Origin: Branchiostoma belcheri
Taxonomy: Eukaryota; Chordata; Leptocardii; Amphioxiformes; Branchiostomatidae
Assembly (NCBI RefSeq): GCF_001625305.1
Contig: NW_017802491.1
Location: 842,975 to 906,974 of the forward strand
DNA: 64,000 bases
Direction: 5' to 3'
In this document: positions 38,701 to 49,248 of the stretch, piece after piece
Numbering within the stretch: the stretch's first letter is position 1
Layout of the letters: every line of letters begins with the position of its first letter
Notes under the pieces: generated by a model
The model's database searches: none
Told to the model about the DNA's origin: nothing
What the model saw: only the letters and a program-made list of their open reading frames with translations
Position numbers and translations under genes: made by a program

Positions 38701-41700
38701 CGCCTCCACCCTGGCCCACACGGTCTGCCTGTGTAACCACCTGACGGGGTTCGGTACCTCCGGGGGACCGAACCCAACAGGATCAACTTCAAGACCGTCT
38801 TCTCCAAGTTCCAGGACCTGGTCAACAACTACGCCGTGTGGACCACCATGGTGGTGGTGATGGGGATGTACTTCGTCATGATATATCCCGCTCGCAGGAA
38901 GGACAAGGCAGACGAGCAGAAGGTGTGGTGTCTGCATTGATTGTCACAGATTCTTTTGCTCTTTTATCATATATATAGAAGTACCATTCTATATCTGCAA
39001 TCAGTTTATTCATCGCTTCATCATGCCTTACTCCTTTTTTATCATCTTTTGCTCCCTTGGAAAATTGGTCCTTTGTCTTTGATGTCAGTTTTCTATAGAC
39101 TGAGTAAAAGTGTGTGCACGTGCTCTTTATGAGCTTTGACCCTAGTATAGAAAATTCTATGGCTACATGTTCTGATATATCTTCAGCATGTATCCAAAAC
39201 AGGCCACACGAACTAAGTTTAGTCTCTCCATCCTTAAAGACGAGACGTCATGGTAGTAATTGACATCCTAGCGTGCTTGATCTAAGACCGATGTCTCTGT
39301 TTTCTCAGTGGAGTATCAAGAACGCGCACGGCAACCGCCGACGCCATCGCAGCCGGTTCCTAGTGCGGGTGGACACCGGGCACGACTGGGGAGCCGGGAC
39401 TAGATCCAAGGTCGTCTTCGTCCTGACAGGAGATAAGGGCAGCACGGGCCCGAGGTCGTTTCAGCAGGACGACATGGTTAGTAACACCTATCTTTCTCTC
39501 TAGATCTCTGTGCCCCCCCTCTCTCCCCTTTCTTTCTCTTTCTCCCTGTGTCTCTCTCTTCCGAAAGCTAAACAACGGTCTTTTCCCGAGAATTGCTATG
39601 GTTTACATGATTTCATGTAAACATGTAAAACCAATACTCCATTTCTATCATATAGGATGTCCTAACTCAATGAATGATGTGTAATATTGATTACATCGCA
39701 TTCATTTTGCAGACCTTGCACCTGTACTGTATAGCCGGTACGGTATACCGCGCGCGCGCCTTTCGGCGTAACACACCTGTAGACCAGCTTCGCAGGTACG
39801 CGGCGCGGCGGCAGCTGGCTATATATATAATACAACGAACGACTTGTTAAATCTAGGCTTTTCATGAATGACGTGTAAAATTCATTACATCACATTCTGT
39901 TCTGCAGACCCTCCAAACCGGAGGCGTGAACACGTTCCTCCTGACGACCCCGCAGAAGCTGGGCGGTCTGACCAGCCTGACGGTGTGGCACGACAACTCG
40001 GGGGAGGGTCGCCATGCCTCCTGGTTCCTGGAGAGGGTGGAGGTCACAGACCTGCAGACAAACAAGAAGTACCTCTTTATTTATTTACTTCTTCATCCCT
40101 GGTGAGGCACAAAGAGCATTGCTTCTTTCCATGAAGTATTGAACCTGTCTCTTCTGAAACATACGACGTAAGGTGATATATTGTCGCCAAAAAATGATCG
40201 TAGGTACATCCGGCTTGATGTATGCGAGAGACATTCTGCATTGATTTGTGTCGGTATTATCTTTCTTGTCCATGTAATAAATTGTACATGCTTGTCGCCT
40301 CTATCATGAAGAGGTTTTGAAAGTAGCTACCGACACGCCGTGTCGACGTCCGTAAAAATCTAATCTGTCAACCATAATTTGGGCGATTGTCACCGGCACT
40401 TTGGCTGCTAAGAGACCCTTTGTATTGTTTTCCGCAGAATCCAGTTCGTGTGTAACGACTGGCTGGGGGTGGAGCACGGAGACGGCTGTCTCAAGAGGAC
40501 CCTGCCCCCCACAGCGGAGACGGACGTCTCCCTGGGTCAGCGCTTCAGCCTCAAGCTGAGGGAGAAGTTCAAGGACGGGCACGTCTGGCTCTCTGTGGTG
40601 ACGTCCCGTCCCAAGAGCTACTTCTCCCGCGTGCAGGTGGGGCCGGTGTCATGCCATTTATTTTGCACCTGACAAATCTTACCCCAACACTGCTTGGGGG
40701 CTTCAATTATACTATTATCATCACTGCACCTTATATATATAGTTGTATACTATTAGTCATGTAAATTAATTATTGTATTTCCCAATATTGTAGCGCCTGT
40801 CGTGCTGCCTTTGCCTCCTGTTCTGTAAGATGATTACCAGCGCCATGTGGTTCAGGGGGGCCGGGCAGGGGGCATCCAGCGTCGTGCTCACCATCGGATC
40901 CGTCGAGGTACGTGTACGTGAATTCAAGCATAGCGAATGTTGACTGAATCTTCGAGTCTGAAAATATTGGTCGGAACACGTGAACACAGACGCATGACGT
41001 AACTAACATTTCAAATCAGTGTTGTTGGATGTCGGTATCCTCCCAAGTTCTCAACTAGGTGAAGCTCAATGGCGAGCCCCGAAGATCCGAATATGGTAGG
41101 TGGTTATAGTATTTGCATTTTTTGCACAGTTGACTGCGGAGACGCTGTTGGTGAGCCTCTGGACCACGCTCCAGGTGTTCCCCGTCAACTTCATCATTGT
41201 GCAGATTTTCCGCCGCTGCCGCCCAAAGGTGAAGTCCCAATCTCACTGTCTGATCGGCAAACATGCCATTGAAATGTGTGATAGATAGAACTATACATAC
41301 ATACATACACACAAACATACATAGATGGAAAGATACATATAGATGGAAGAAGGAAGAGATTCTTTCTTTAACTAGACACCCATCGTGTTCTCCAAGACTG
41401 GGCGATCGGAAAGGACACATGCTGAAGAAGTGGCCATGTATACATTAATATAAACTTTATCACGTCTTGTTTCACACCAGGGCGTGCCAAAGTCTTCCGG
41501 CCTGCAGCTGCCCTACTGGTCCGTGTACGTGGGCTGGGCGCTGCTGGTCCTGACCACCCTGGCCTCGGGGTTCTTCCTGCTGCTGTACAGTCTGGAGTGG
41601 GGCAGGGACAAGTCCATCCAGTGGCTCACATCGTTCGGACTGTCTTTCCTACAGTCCATGGTGGTGGTCCAACCAGCAGAGGTGAACATGCTTAATCACT

Positions 41701-44700
41701 ACTTTTTACCTCCATGAAAAATGGAGGTATTGTTTTTGGCGGCATCTGTCTGTATGTGTGTCTGTGTGTGTGTCTGTCTGTGTTTCCGCAACTTTGTAGT
41801 CAGCATAACTTCAGAACGCCTTTAGGGATTACCATGATATTTGGTATGCTGGTAAGTCTTGGAAAGACAAAGGTCAAGGTCAAGTATGGGCCTCCTGGTG
41901 GCTGACCTTGGTACTGCAGCAGAACTTCCGGTTTTGGTATCTTTTGTCCTGAACAAGCTATGGTCTTGAATTTTTGGTGACAGATAGCTTATCCTGTCAG
42001 GAATAAGTGGCGTAAGTTTGGTCCCCCTAGCAGCTTATTCTGGAACTGCAGGTTAGTTTCTGGTAAAAACTTTAAAAGCCAATAACTCCAGATTGGAACA
42101 ACGTATTTTCATCATTTTTAGTGTGTAGGTATCTGACAGAGAGTTGTACATGATTAAATGCAAATTATGCAAATGAGGACTTAATTGGCATAATTAAGGA
42201 GGAAATTCTATAATTACAGTGTTTTACATTATAGAACTTTCATACATGTAATGTATGTAACCTATGGCAGATGGAACATCAACAGATACTAATTATGCAA
42301 ATGATTAACTAATTTGCATAATTAATGCAAAAAATCTATGATTTCTCAATGGTGAATGATGGGAATGCCATACTTGGGACATCTTTAAGTTAATCAAAAG
42401 TTAACATCCCGATGCATATATTATGTTAATGCAGAGGTCATTTGCGTAATTAAAGAAGAAATTTACATTTACATATCAAGCCCATATTTCATGGAGGTAT
42501 GAGATCTCGGAACTCTTGTTTATCTTTGTTATCACAAACACCAAACACAGGGAGAACTGTGTTTTTGTTCAATATTATTACTTTAGTTATATACTTTAGT
42601 TTGCTCTAAGCACACCTTATCTTAGAGACTTTCAATGGTCTTAGTTTCATTAAGTTTGTTTGTTTTATTTGTTTGTTTCTAATTTTGCTGAAGGCTATTA
42701 TCTTGGCCTTCGGGACCTCAATCCTCTGTGCTTGTCGCGCGAAGAAGAGCGACACCGACGACAAGGACAAGGATGAGGACGTTGAGGCAGGAAAACGTCA
42801 GCCTGTCGATGGCAAGTATTACACATTGTAATATGTACCCATTCCCACTAGTAGCTTGCCCTCTTGCACACTGGATGGACATGTACCCCCAACTCTTATT
42901 GATAGGTGTGGTAGGGTCTGAATGGTCACATTCCTCTTAGGTCGTCTCGCCCTTACTAGCTACATGCTCAAGGTGTGACTCTCCTACACTGACACAAGTC
43001 TGACTCTTCCAGGATCAGCCAACCAGCATGGCGGCGGTGGCGTCACGCGCAAAGAAAAAAATAAAGAGATAAAGTGTCACAGGTTTGTTTAACGTTTTGA
43101 TCACATTCTTTTGCAGAGACCCTCCCCGACGAGCCGCTGACCGCCTGGTCAGAGCTGGAGGAGACAGAGCAGCTGAAGCAGCAGCGCGCTGACGGAAAGC
43201 ACTGGCTGCAGCTGACCAACAACGGCAGGCACTGCATTTTGGGTATCATCATCATCACTGCTGCCATCCTGATGGTCCACGAGGTGTGGAGTCCTTCCGC
43301 TCCTACCATCAACCAAGGGCTCAAAGCTGGGTTCTCCAACGGCACCAACTTGGTAAGATCGCGTGTATTTCCTTCCCCGTATTGGCTCTAATGGAGTCTC
43401 CTCTACATCTTCATATAGCCTTGATAACTTTCTAAGGCAGACTTTTTTCATGTTTTCTTCAGAAAGCATTTTCTGCACCAACGAATCACTTTTGTTCCAG
43501 GTCAAGACACAGAAGGATGTGCTGCCCTGGCTTGAAGGTGCCTTCGCGCGTAAGCTGTACCCGACACAGCAGTACAACGGCGACGCGCTGGACTGGAGGG
43601 ACAGTATGTTCATCAGCGGCATGCCTGCCTACCGTGTGGGACCGGTCCGCCTCGGGCAGATCAGGGCTCGCACAGGTACAACCAACACGTCTGAAAACCA
43701 ATTAACACTTTCTTTTCAGTCAATGGGTGCAATAATCTATGAATTAGAAATCAAAAGAAGTATAAGTTTAGTTTTGTTAGTAATTTAGCTTTTTCTTTCT
43801 CAGGCAGGTGCGACGTTCCACTGCCGGCTCTCCACTCCAACAAGACGTGCGTGATGCCATACGTCAGCGGGATATCAGGTGAGGCAGCCGCGTCCTTCCC
43901 GGAGTCGACGCCCGCGACATTCAGTCACGTTCTCCACGGGACGATGGGCTCGTACGGCGGACCCGGCTACCGCGTCAACCTCGGCGAGATGGAAGCAGAG
44001 ATGATGCAAGCGCTGAGGATCCTGAAGGCAAACCGGTGGATCGACCCGTACACGGCTACTCTCGTGCTGGACCTGACCCTGTACCACGTCAACGCCAACC
44101 TGTTCAGCACGGTGTCCCTGCTTTTTGAGTTCCCGCCGTCAGCGGGTGCCATCGCGACCCTCAAAGTGTCCACATTCCCGCTGACCGCGCAGGGCATGGC
44201 CCCCACCATTCTTTTCGTGGCCAAGGCAGTGTTCGTCGCCTGCCTCCTGTACGTCATCATCCGGCTGGTGAAGAACGCACGTAAGGAAGGAAGGTCCTTC
44301 ATCCTCCAGGTCTGGACCATCGTGGAAGTCGCGTCGGTCGCGACGTCACTCTACGTCATCGGGGCGATGGCGTCGAAGGACGCGTTCGCGGGCAAAGCAA
44401 AGTCACTCATCAGCCAAGAACTGCATAAGGGTGCGTAGTTTGCCGTCTACATTCTATACATATTTCTGCTTTAATTATTATTGGAATGTTGTTTGAAGAG
44501 GCAATCTTTTAAATAATATCTTGACCTGGCTAATTATTTTCATTTTCAGAACAACGCAGTTTCGTGGACCTGACCGATGTGGCCTTCTGGACTGACCAGT
44601 TCATCGCCGCCGTCGCCATGGTGATCTGGCTGAACCTGGTGAAAATCTGCAGCCTGTTGAGGGTCAGCGCCCGGGTTCGCACATATCTAGGTTAGTACTG

Positions 44701-45498
44701 ATAGGGCGCTGGCAGTCACGTATTCTTAGCGGCCGCAATGATGTCAGTGGGCCTCGGTGGGCACCTATGTCTTATTTGTATTTGTCCCTTTTCCAGATAC
44801 CCTCATCAACATCCGCATGCAGCTGCTGGGCAGCCTGGCCATCTTTGTCCTCACCGTCACGGGCTTCAGTATGCTAGGTGAGTTGGTGGTCTATACGTAT
44901 CACTACAAATAAAGCATGACAAGACAACACATTTTCTTTTTCATTCTATTCTTAGCTTTACGCAACAGTGTCACCTTCAGATTTTTTCCGGCTGCATTGT
45001 ATTCCTACTACCGGATGAGATATACATACATGTACATGCCAGCATTCGATCCGTTGCTAGCGGACACTTGGTCACTCTCTCCCATTTTTTGTCTTCACAG
45101 GCTATCTCCTGTTTTGCCCGTACGTGGAGACCTTCCGGTCCCTGTCCGCCGCCACAGTCGGCCTGACGTTCCTGCCTTGGGGAGAGGTGAGCTATGACGT
45201 GCTCGCCACGCCGAGCGAGTTGGTGGGACCGCTGTTCCTCTTCGCGTCCGGCTTCACGATCATGTACCTGATGCTCAGCTTCACGGCAGGCGTGTTCGTC
45301 AGCGCTACCTCCGCCATGATGGGGGAGAAGGGGCGGGGCAAGATCGCGGCGGCACAGCAGCGGAAGAACAGGCGTGCCAAGGCCGCTCGCGAGGCCAGGG
45401 TCGCCGCGGCTCCAGCGCGTAACACACTGCACTATTGCAACTGCGATGAGGGTAACGAGTATTTTGGTCAGGCCCATACAGCTGAGACCCAAGTCTAG
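26777..45498 (+). CDS. Polycystin-1-like receptor/channel (PKD1L family)
   Basis: I can chain 37 coding exons by phase into about 2,151 aa. They are 26777-26855, 28355-28571, 29001-29263, 29638-29814, 30419-30638, 31063-31325, five EGF exons (31555-33390), 33846-34034, 34270-34328, 34458-34610, 34810-34953, 35029-35073, 35183-35279, 35418-35587, 35829-36068, 36495-36608, 37022-37251, 37716-37855, 38190-38287, 38693-38922, 39309-39476, 39908-40068, 40438-40636, 40794-40907, 41130-41228, 41481-41681, 42694-42811, 43117-43352, 43501-43675, 43804-44430, 44550-44690, 44797-44877 and 45101-45498. Exon 1 encodes a signal peptide ([20 protein letters not shown]). The protein should be an 11-helix plasma-membrane or ciliary polycystin with GPS autoproteolysis. 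It lacks the PKD repeats, LRRs and C-type lectin of PKD1. Two introns use GC donors (after 36068 and 42811). One base seems missing in a G run at 38762-38766; with it restored the total is divisible by three. Which vertebrate PKD1L paralogue is closest is not decided. Confidence 0.9.
26902..27547. repeat. Element with ~16-bp terminal inverted repeats
   Basis: The left end 26902-26918 (gggggcacaccccagtt) is nearly the reverse complement of 27532-27547 (aactggggtgtgcacc). The interior has no coding capacity. It is likely a non-autonomous DNA element in intron 1 of the polycystin gene. I did not identify a target duplication. Confidence 0.5.
27847..28279. mobile_element. MITE-like element, ~35-bp inverted ends
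   Basis: The left arm 27847-27882 (ttaggccacaccgacttaat start) matches the reverse complement of 28244-28279 with one or two mismatches. The span is about 433 bp with no ORF. It lies in intron 1 of the polycystin gene, just before the first cysteine-rich exon. Confidence 0.7.
28355..29263 (+). other. Polycystin: unrecognised 8-Cys module, copy 1
   Basis: Two exons (28355-28571 and 29001-29263), residues about 27-186. The first carries three cysteines (DWC, KLC, PTGC) and the second five (RCV, LGC, RNC, SRC, TVC), so four disulfides are possible. Marker strings are [37 protein letters not shown] and [12 protein letters not shown] do not recognise this as a named domain. Confidence 0.85.
29638..29814 (+). 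other. Polycystin: sushi/CCP domain
   Basis: A single phase 1-1 exon with four cysteines in CCP order: [23 protein letters not shown] and PTC, with the conserved GYEL and W. CCP modules bind proteins or glycans. Here it sits between the two copies of the 8-Cys module. Confidence 0.93.
30419..31325 (+). other. Polycystin: unrecognised 8-Cys module, copy 2
   Basis: Exons 30419-30638 and 31063-31325, residues about 246-406. It is nearly identical in layout to copy 1, at a constant offset of about 2,063 bp. All eight cysteines are kept. The intervening and flanking intron sequence is also alike, which points to a recent segmental duplication. Confidence 0.87.
31555..33390 (+). other. Polycystin: five EGF-like domains
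   Basis: Five phase 1-1 exons: 31555-31677, 31828-31950, 32181-32303, 32805-32924 and 33271-33390. Each has six cysteines. Domains 2-5 begin with calcium-binding EGF signatures (DTDEC, DIDAC, DVNEC, DVDEC). Domain 1 begins NDAC and may not bind calcium. Confidence 0.95.
32366..32482. repeat. Imperfect inverted repeat, ~45-bp arms
   Basis: The arms 32366-32410 and 32438-32482 pair with several mismatches (ctctcttcgggg against tcccgaagagag, and gactcaac against gttgagct). It is a fold-back element in the intron between EGF 3 and EGF 4. Confidence 0.65.
33846..34328 (+). other. Polycystin: Thr/Ser/Pro-rich stalk
   Basis: Exons 33846-34034 and 34270-34328, residues about 610-692, are dominated by T, S, P and A (for example [10 protein letters not shown]). 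This predicts an O-glycosylated mucin-like spacer between the EGF array and the GAIN region. Confidence 0.88.
34458..38922 (+). other. Polycystin: GAIN and GPS domains plus first helix
   Basis: Residues about 693-1246. The region contains the family signature [18 protein letters not shown] running into [14 protein letters not shown]. The GPS follows: [19 protein letters not shown], then [12 protein letters not shown]. The HLT tripeptide needed for self-cleavage is intact. A first transmembrane helix ([18 protein letters not shown]) follows. The exon at 35418-35587 adds a very charged stretch ([20 protein letters not shown]) that is odd for an extracellular domain. Confidence 0.88.
37271..37360. 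repeat. Fold-back repeat, ~31-bp arms
   Basis: agcctgggtgccatcctccg at 37271 pairs with the end of the block at 37326-37360 (ggcggaaactacggagga and ggctcccaggct), with a small bulge. A related half is visible at about 28088-28105. It lies in an intron of the polycystin gene. Confidence 0.8.
39309..40636 (+). other. Polycystin: PLAT/LH2 domain
   Basis: Three exons (39309-39476, 39908-40068, 40438-40636), residues about 1247-1422. Signatures are [34 protein letters not shown] and [15 protein letters not shown]. In polycystins this cytoplasmic beta-sandwich lies between helices 1 and 2 and binds lipid and regulatory proteins. Confidence 0.94.
39722..39800 (+). mobile_element. Second copy of the short 57-bp-type element
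   Basis: Contains tatagccggtacggtatacc, a gcgcgc run and ttcggcgtaacacacc, matching the insertion at 4936-4992 apart from the expanded CG run and a slightly different end (accagcttcgcaggtacg). It lies in the intron between PLAT exons 1 and 2. Confidence 0.6.
40794..45498 (+). other. Polycystin: channel region (TOP domain and helices 2-11)
   Basis: Residues about 1423-2151. Helix 2 is split over two exons (GSVE joined to [13 protein letters not shown] and [12 protein letters not shown]). Helices 3-6 follow (for example [17 protein letters not shown] and [16 protein letters not shown]). The extracellular polycystin (TOP) domain shows [19 protein letters not shown] and a cysteine pair. Five or six more hydrophobic segments end with a pore-like loop ([11 protein letters not shown]) and the last helix. 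The C-tail is short and basic, with no EF-hand. Confidence 0.88.
41700..42510 (+). mobile_element. Interspersed repeat, sense copy
   Basis: Starts and ends with catggaggt-type sequence (about 41713 and 42491) and has the TG-rich run, agaacgccttt, aggtcaaggtcaa and cctcctggtggctgacctt also found antisense at 4757-5200. The second half is AT-rich with repeated aattatgcaaat/ttaattggcata motifs. It has no ORF and fills the intron before the exon at 42694. Confidence 0.65.
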
Positions 45499-48400
45499 AT
45501 CAGAATGGATTCAAGACCACTTGTGATGAACCTTTGTTCGGCTGTACAATAGTATTGTTCACCATTAATTGAGACTAGACCATGTTTTGTACAGGTTCAC
45601 GCAGATGACTCTCGAAAAAGTTTGAATGAGAAGGTTGGTCAACACATAACTTGTGACTAAGGCGTATCTTGCGTAGATTGTACGGCTGTACAATACTGGT
45701 ATTGGCCTTTGTAATCGGGAAAAGGAGGTCATGAGATTTTGTTAATTAGACTGACTTTACTGAGCCCGATGTCGGGCTGGTTTGAGATCACTTGTTAATA
45801 ATTCATTAACACATACATTGTACGGCTGTACAATGCTATTGACACCTTTGATGTGCTAGGTAAAGGTACAAAGCATGACACTGTGTATATACTAGTATAG
45901 TAAGTTTGCATTCATGCAATACCTTTTTAATTTTATCGTCCACTATCCACGGATTATTGATTTCTTATAGATGTAGAACAAATGTCTGGCTTTAAATGCA
46001 CTGGAAACCGAAACAATCAACGACATATCTGATGTAAAGACTGATTGGCATTTGAATTTTTCAAAAGAAGCAGTTATCACCACTGAATTAACTAACCGAA
46101 TTTAACAAGGGATGTTCTTGACTTATTGCGGAGACTACAATGTAAATATTGTTTATCAATGTTGATATTTTTGCATGCTAACGAGAGTGATCTTATCAGT
46201 GTTCTATTCCTATTGAAATCTTAAGTTCCATTGCATACATAAGTCTATTGCTGCGCCATAGTTAAGACCAAGTCTATTCAAGTCTTGTTTTAGGAGAATG
46301 TGGTTAAGATACTGGCCACAGTATTCAACGCTGCGACATTTTAAGGTATAGAAATAAAAAAAACAACAGCAAGATTTCTTATTAGAGGATTGAACAATAT
46401 TAATACATGAAATTTGTGGAAACGGATCAGGGTGTGTCATTCACACGACGTAAAATCAAGAAAATTGAATGTTAATGTTATCTGCAAAGTTTCTGTTTTG
46501 TAAACAAATCAAAAGTTTAAATACATAAATTACATATTTATATAAAAGCAACGTTCATATTTGGGGTCAAACACGTAAACTGGATGCTAAAGGCTTGCTT
46601 GTATGAAGACTGCTATAAAATAAATCTTGAAAAAGCCAATCTTTGTCATGCTTCATGTCAATTCGATCCTCTTTGCTACAAAGGAAATAGAAACATGTTG
46701 GCTTTCTTTGGGCAGTCACGGGTATCAGTGAGAGGGGAGGTGTACCTTTACTTATGCATTGTGTCCTGGTAAGTGCTTCTGTCCCAAAAGGAAGTCTTGT
46801 AAGTTTGGGGGTATACATACGCCAAGGTGCCGACAGACGTCTTGACACTTGTCTCCACTACCAGATTATAGACAAAAGTTAGGAAAACACAAATACTTGA
46901 AGTATGTCCTTCACAACTATAAACATATAGTAGAGATTCTAAAAATGGCATACTGTAAAAATACGTTAAAACAACCCATACAAACTCCATGTAGCAGCTT
47001 ATCTAATGTCAAAGTCTCAATAATAGTGTGACTGTCCATGAAGTGTGATGTCGCAAAGACTGAAGAAACGTCTCCTGGTGATATAAGGCATCAGACTTAA
47101 TGACATTAAAGTCGGAGTTTGCGACAATTAAGCCACGCCAGATAGGTCGTTATGCCTTTTCCCTGGCTCGGGTGGCATTTTAAGGGAGAAATGACGCATT
47201 GACACTGCCATTCTACAGCCATTGGAACTAATAGAATCATCCACATGTTCCAGGTACTGATAGTGTACGGAGGACGTTGAAGAATGTCGGTCAGATTGAG
47301 GTGCACCATGTTTGTTTCTGCTCCACGATCACACAAATTAACCCACTGCGGGAAATGACGAAGTGGTGGCCTTTAGACATTTAAAGAAGCGTCAGTTGAA
47401 TAGCTGCCCGTTCGTCTTCTGCCAAATATGAAGTTTTCTTATCATTAGATGTGTGGCAACACATATTAAGTCCTGTTATCAGACCAACACGGCTAGGTAA
47501 AAATTACTGTGATGTGGTAATTTCTTACGTCTTTCTTCTTAAGAGATTCCGACATAATAGGGGGTTCTTAACTGCATCGCGAACTAAACGAGTACAACCT
47601 CTTAAAGTACATGCAAATTACACATTAGCAGAGTTAATGCTGGGGAACCGCATTTCTTATCTTGGGAGACGCACGACTGTAAAAGCCACAAAAGAGCGGG
47701 ATGAAGCTAGAGAACTCCACTAAGTCTCCAATCATACATGATAGCTCCATTAGAGACCAGCTATTCCCGGTGCGTACGCATGCTGACTTATGGGATTATG
47801 AAGGCTTAGTGGAAAGCCTCATGTTATTTATGTCAGCCCCTTTTGACGCACGTCACGTAGGGTACCCCAATCCTCCTTTTGTGCCTACGTCGTTCTTAAT
47901 TCTCCTCTCTGTCGATCTTCTCAATCCAGATATATTTTAATTGATGTACCGCATTAACGACGTCAGGCAGGTAAATGAGCTCAGGTGTGTAATTATCTTC
48001 GCGGGTTATCTTATCGTCCAATACATGATTCTAAAGTTCGTAGGTCTTTCTTCTTAATTCAGAGATTCCGACGTAATAGGTCTACTCTTTCATACGACAT
48101 ACTACTGATACACAAACCGCTTAGATTGACTCCCAGGCCTAAACGTAACGAGCCTTCACAGGAAGCTTGAGCATCGGCCTGCAGTCACATAATCACATCA
48201 TTGCGTAAAGACGCCAGTCTCAGTCGGTCTCTTCATGTGCATGTGTAGATTCCAGGAGGTCCGATGCCGCTGGAGTTGAAAGCTTTTTTGATCCGTCGCC
48301 AAGTCCTTAACCATCACGGTACTCTATCAATGAATAGAGGATGTAATGACTCACACAGGTGGGAGCAAAAGGGATGGAGCAGCTAAGAAGGATGGTTGGG

Positions 48401-49215
48401 ACCATGATGTTTGCGTCATACGTAGTGCCGGTCTGGGAAAGATTTCATGAAGTACTTTCCTCATCTTCAACGTTATAAAATGAATAGATTAATTTTCGTC
48501 GGTACATTCATGATAAAAAAAAACTTTCAAACACGTCTCCAGTCTGATACTAACATGTGACATTTACCATATCGACAGACAGAGCTCGTTCCAATATCAA
48601 CTTGTTCAAATTCGTTATCGAAAGTTATCGCGACCCGGGTATGAATGATATGACAGATGGCAGATTTCTCATGAACTCACTGTGTGTTCACCTTTAAGTT
48701 AACACGGAGCGGACACCTTACGAACCGCAACACGGCAAATAGACTGAAACTCCCGCCCATGTCGCAGATATTTAAAAACTCCAAATGTCACTCACCTTTC
48801 TGACGGGAAAACCACCATTCTGGGAGCGGTGGTTCTTTCGGTTCTGATTTTGATATAGGTGTTCGAAATAGAACAGTGAGTTCGGCGTGTTCGATCAGGA
48901 ACGGCCTACCTGTACTGTGCGTTTTTAAAGTTTCAACCCTCGGGCGTTTTAAGGTCTCGCGCTGTAATTCTGGCCGATACAACCGGTTGTGCGGGTGCAG
49001 TCTGTGGGTATCCTGATCGGAGCACACGTCCCGTCCAACTATTTTGTTTTGTCGTAGGTTTTTCAGCGTGTCCCTGACACAATCGGTCGTCTGAGACAAC
49101 CTTCTACGTCACCTCACAGCCACGACGTCCCACGAATGGACTGGAGTTGTTGTGGTAAGCCCGTCGCACGACGGACACGACAGGGCCATTAAAGGGGCGG
49201 GGTACGCATAGGGGT
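45499..49215. other. Polycystin 3' UTR and intergenic DNA
   Basis: The first part is probably 3' UTR, with a repeated hairpin motif (listed separately) and AATAAA at about 46354. No other gene was found. A direct repeat of about 40 bp (tctttcttctt...agagattccgac) occurs at 47531-47562 and 48045-48080. Open frames between 46.5 and 49.1 kb lack domains. Confidence 0.5.
45535..45840 (+). repeat. Three copies of a tgtacggctgtaca hairpin motif in the 3' UTR
   Basis: Copies at about 45537-45560, 45677-45705 and 45816-45840 are spaced by about 140 bp. Copies 2 and 3 contain attgtac-ggct-gtacaat, a 7-bp stem, then ctattg or ctggtattg. Copy 1 has lost part of the left arm. Confidence 0.7.
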
Positions 49216-49248
49216 ATGCAAGGGGCAACGTACGTAATCCGCAGAAAA

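Noticed and set aside
41058..41095. Possible small exon (gtgaagctcaatggc...) between polycystin exons
   Set aside because: Its length leaves the wrong phase for the next exon. Direct joining of 40907 to 41130 gives the expected helix 2 sequence.
48788..49099. Minus-strand open frame of about 100 codons with a gtgagt donor, divergent from NXPE
   Set aside because: It starts with TTG, not ATG, has a stop just upstream, and I found no partner exon or domain.
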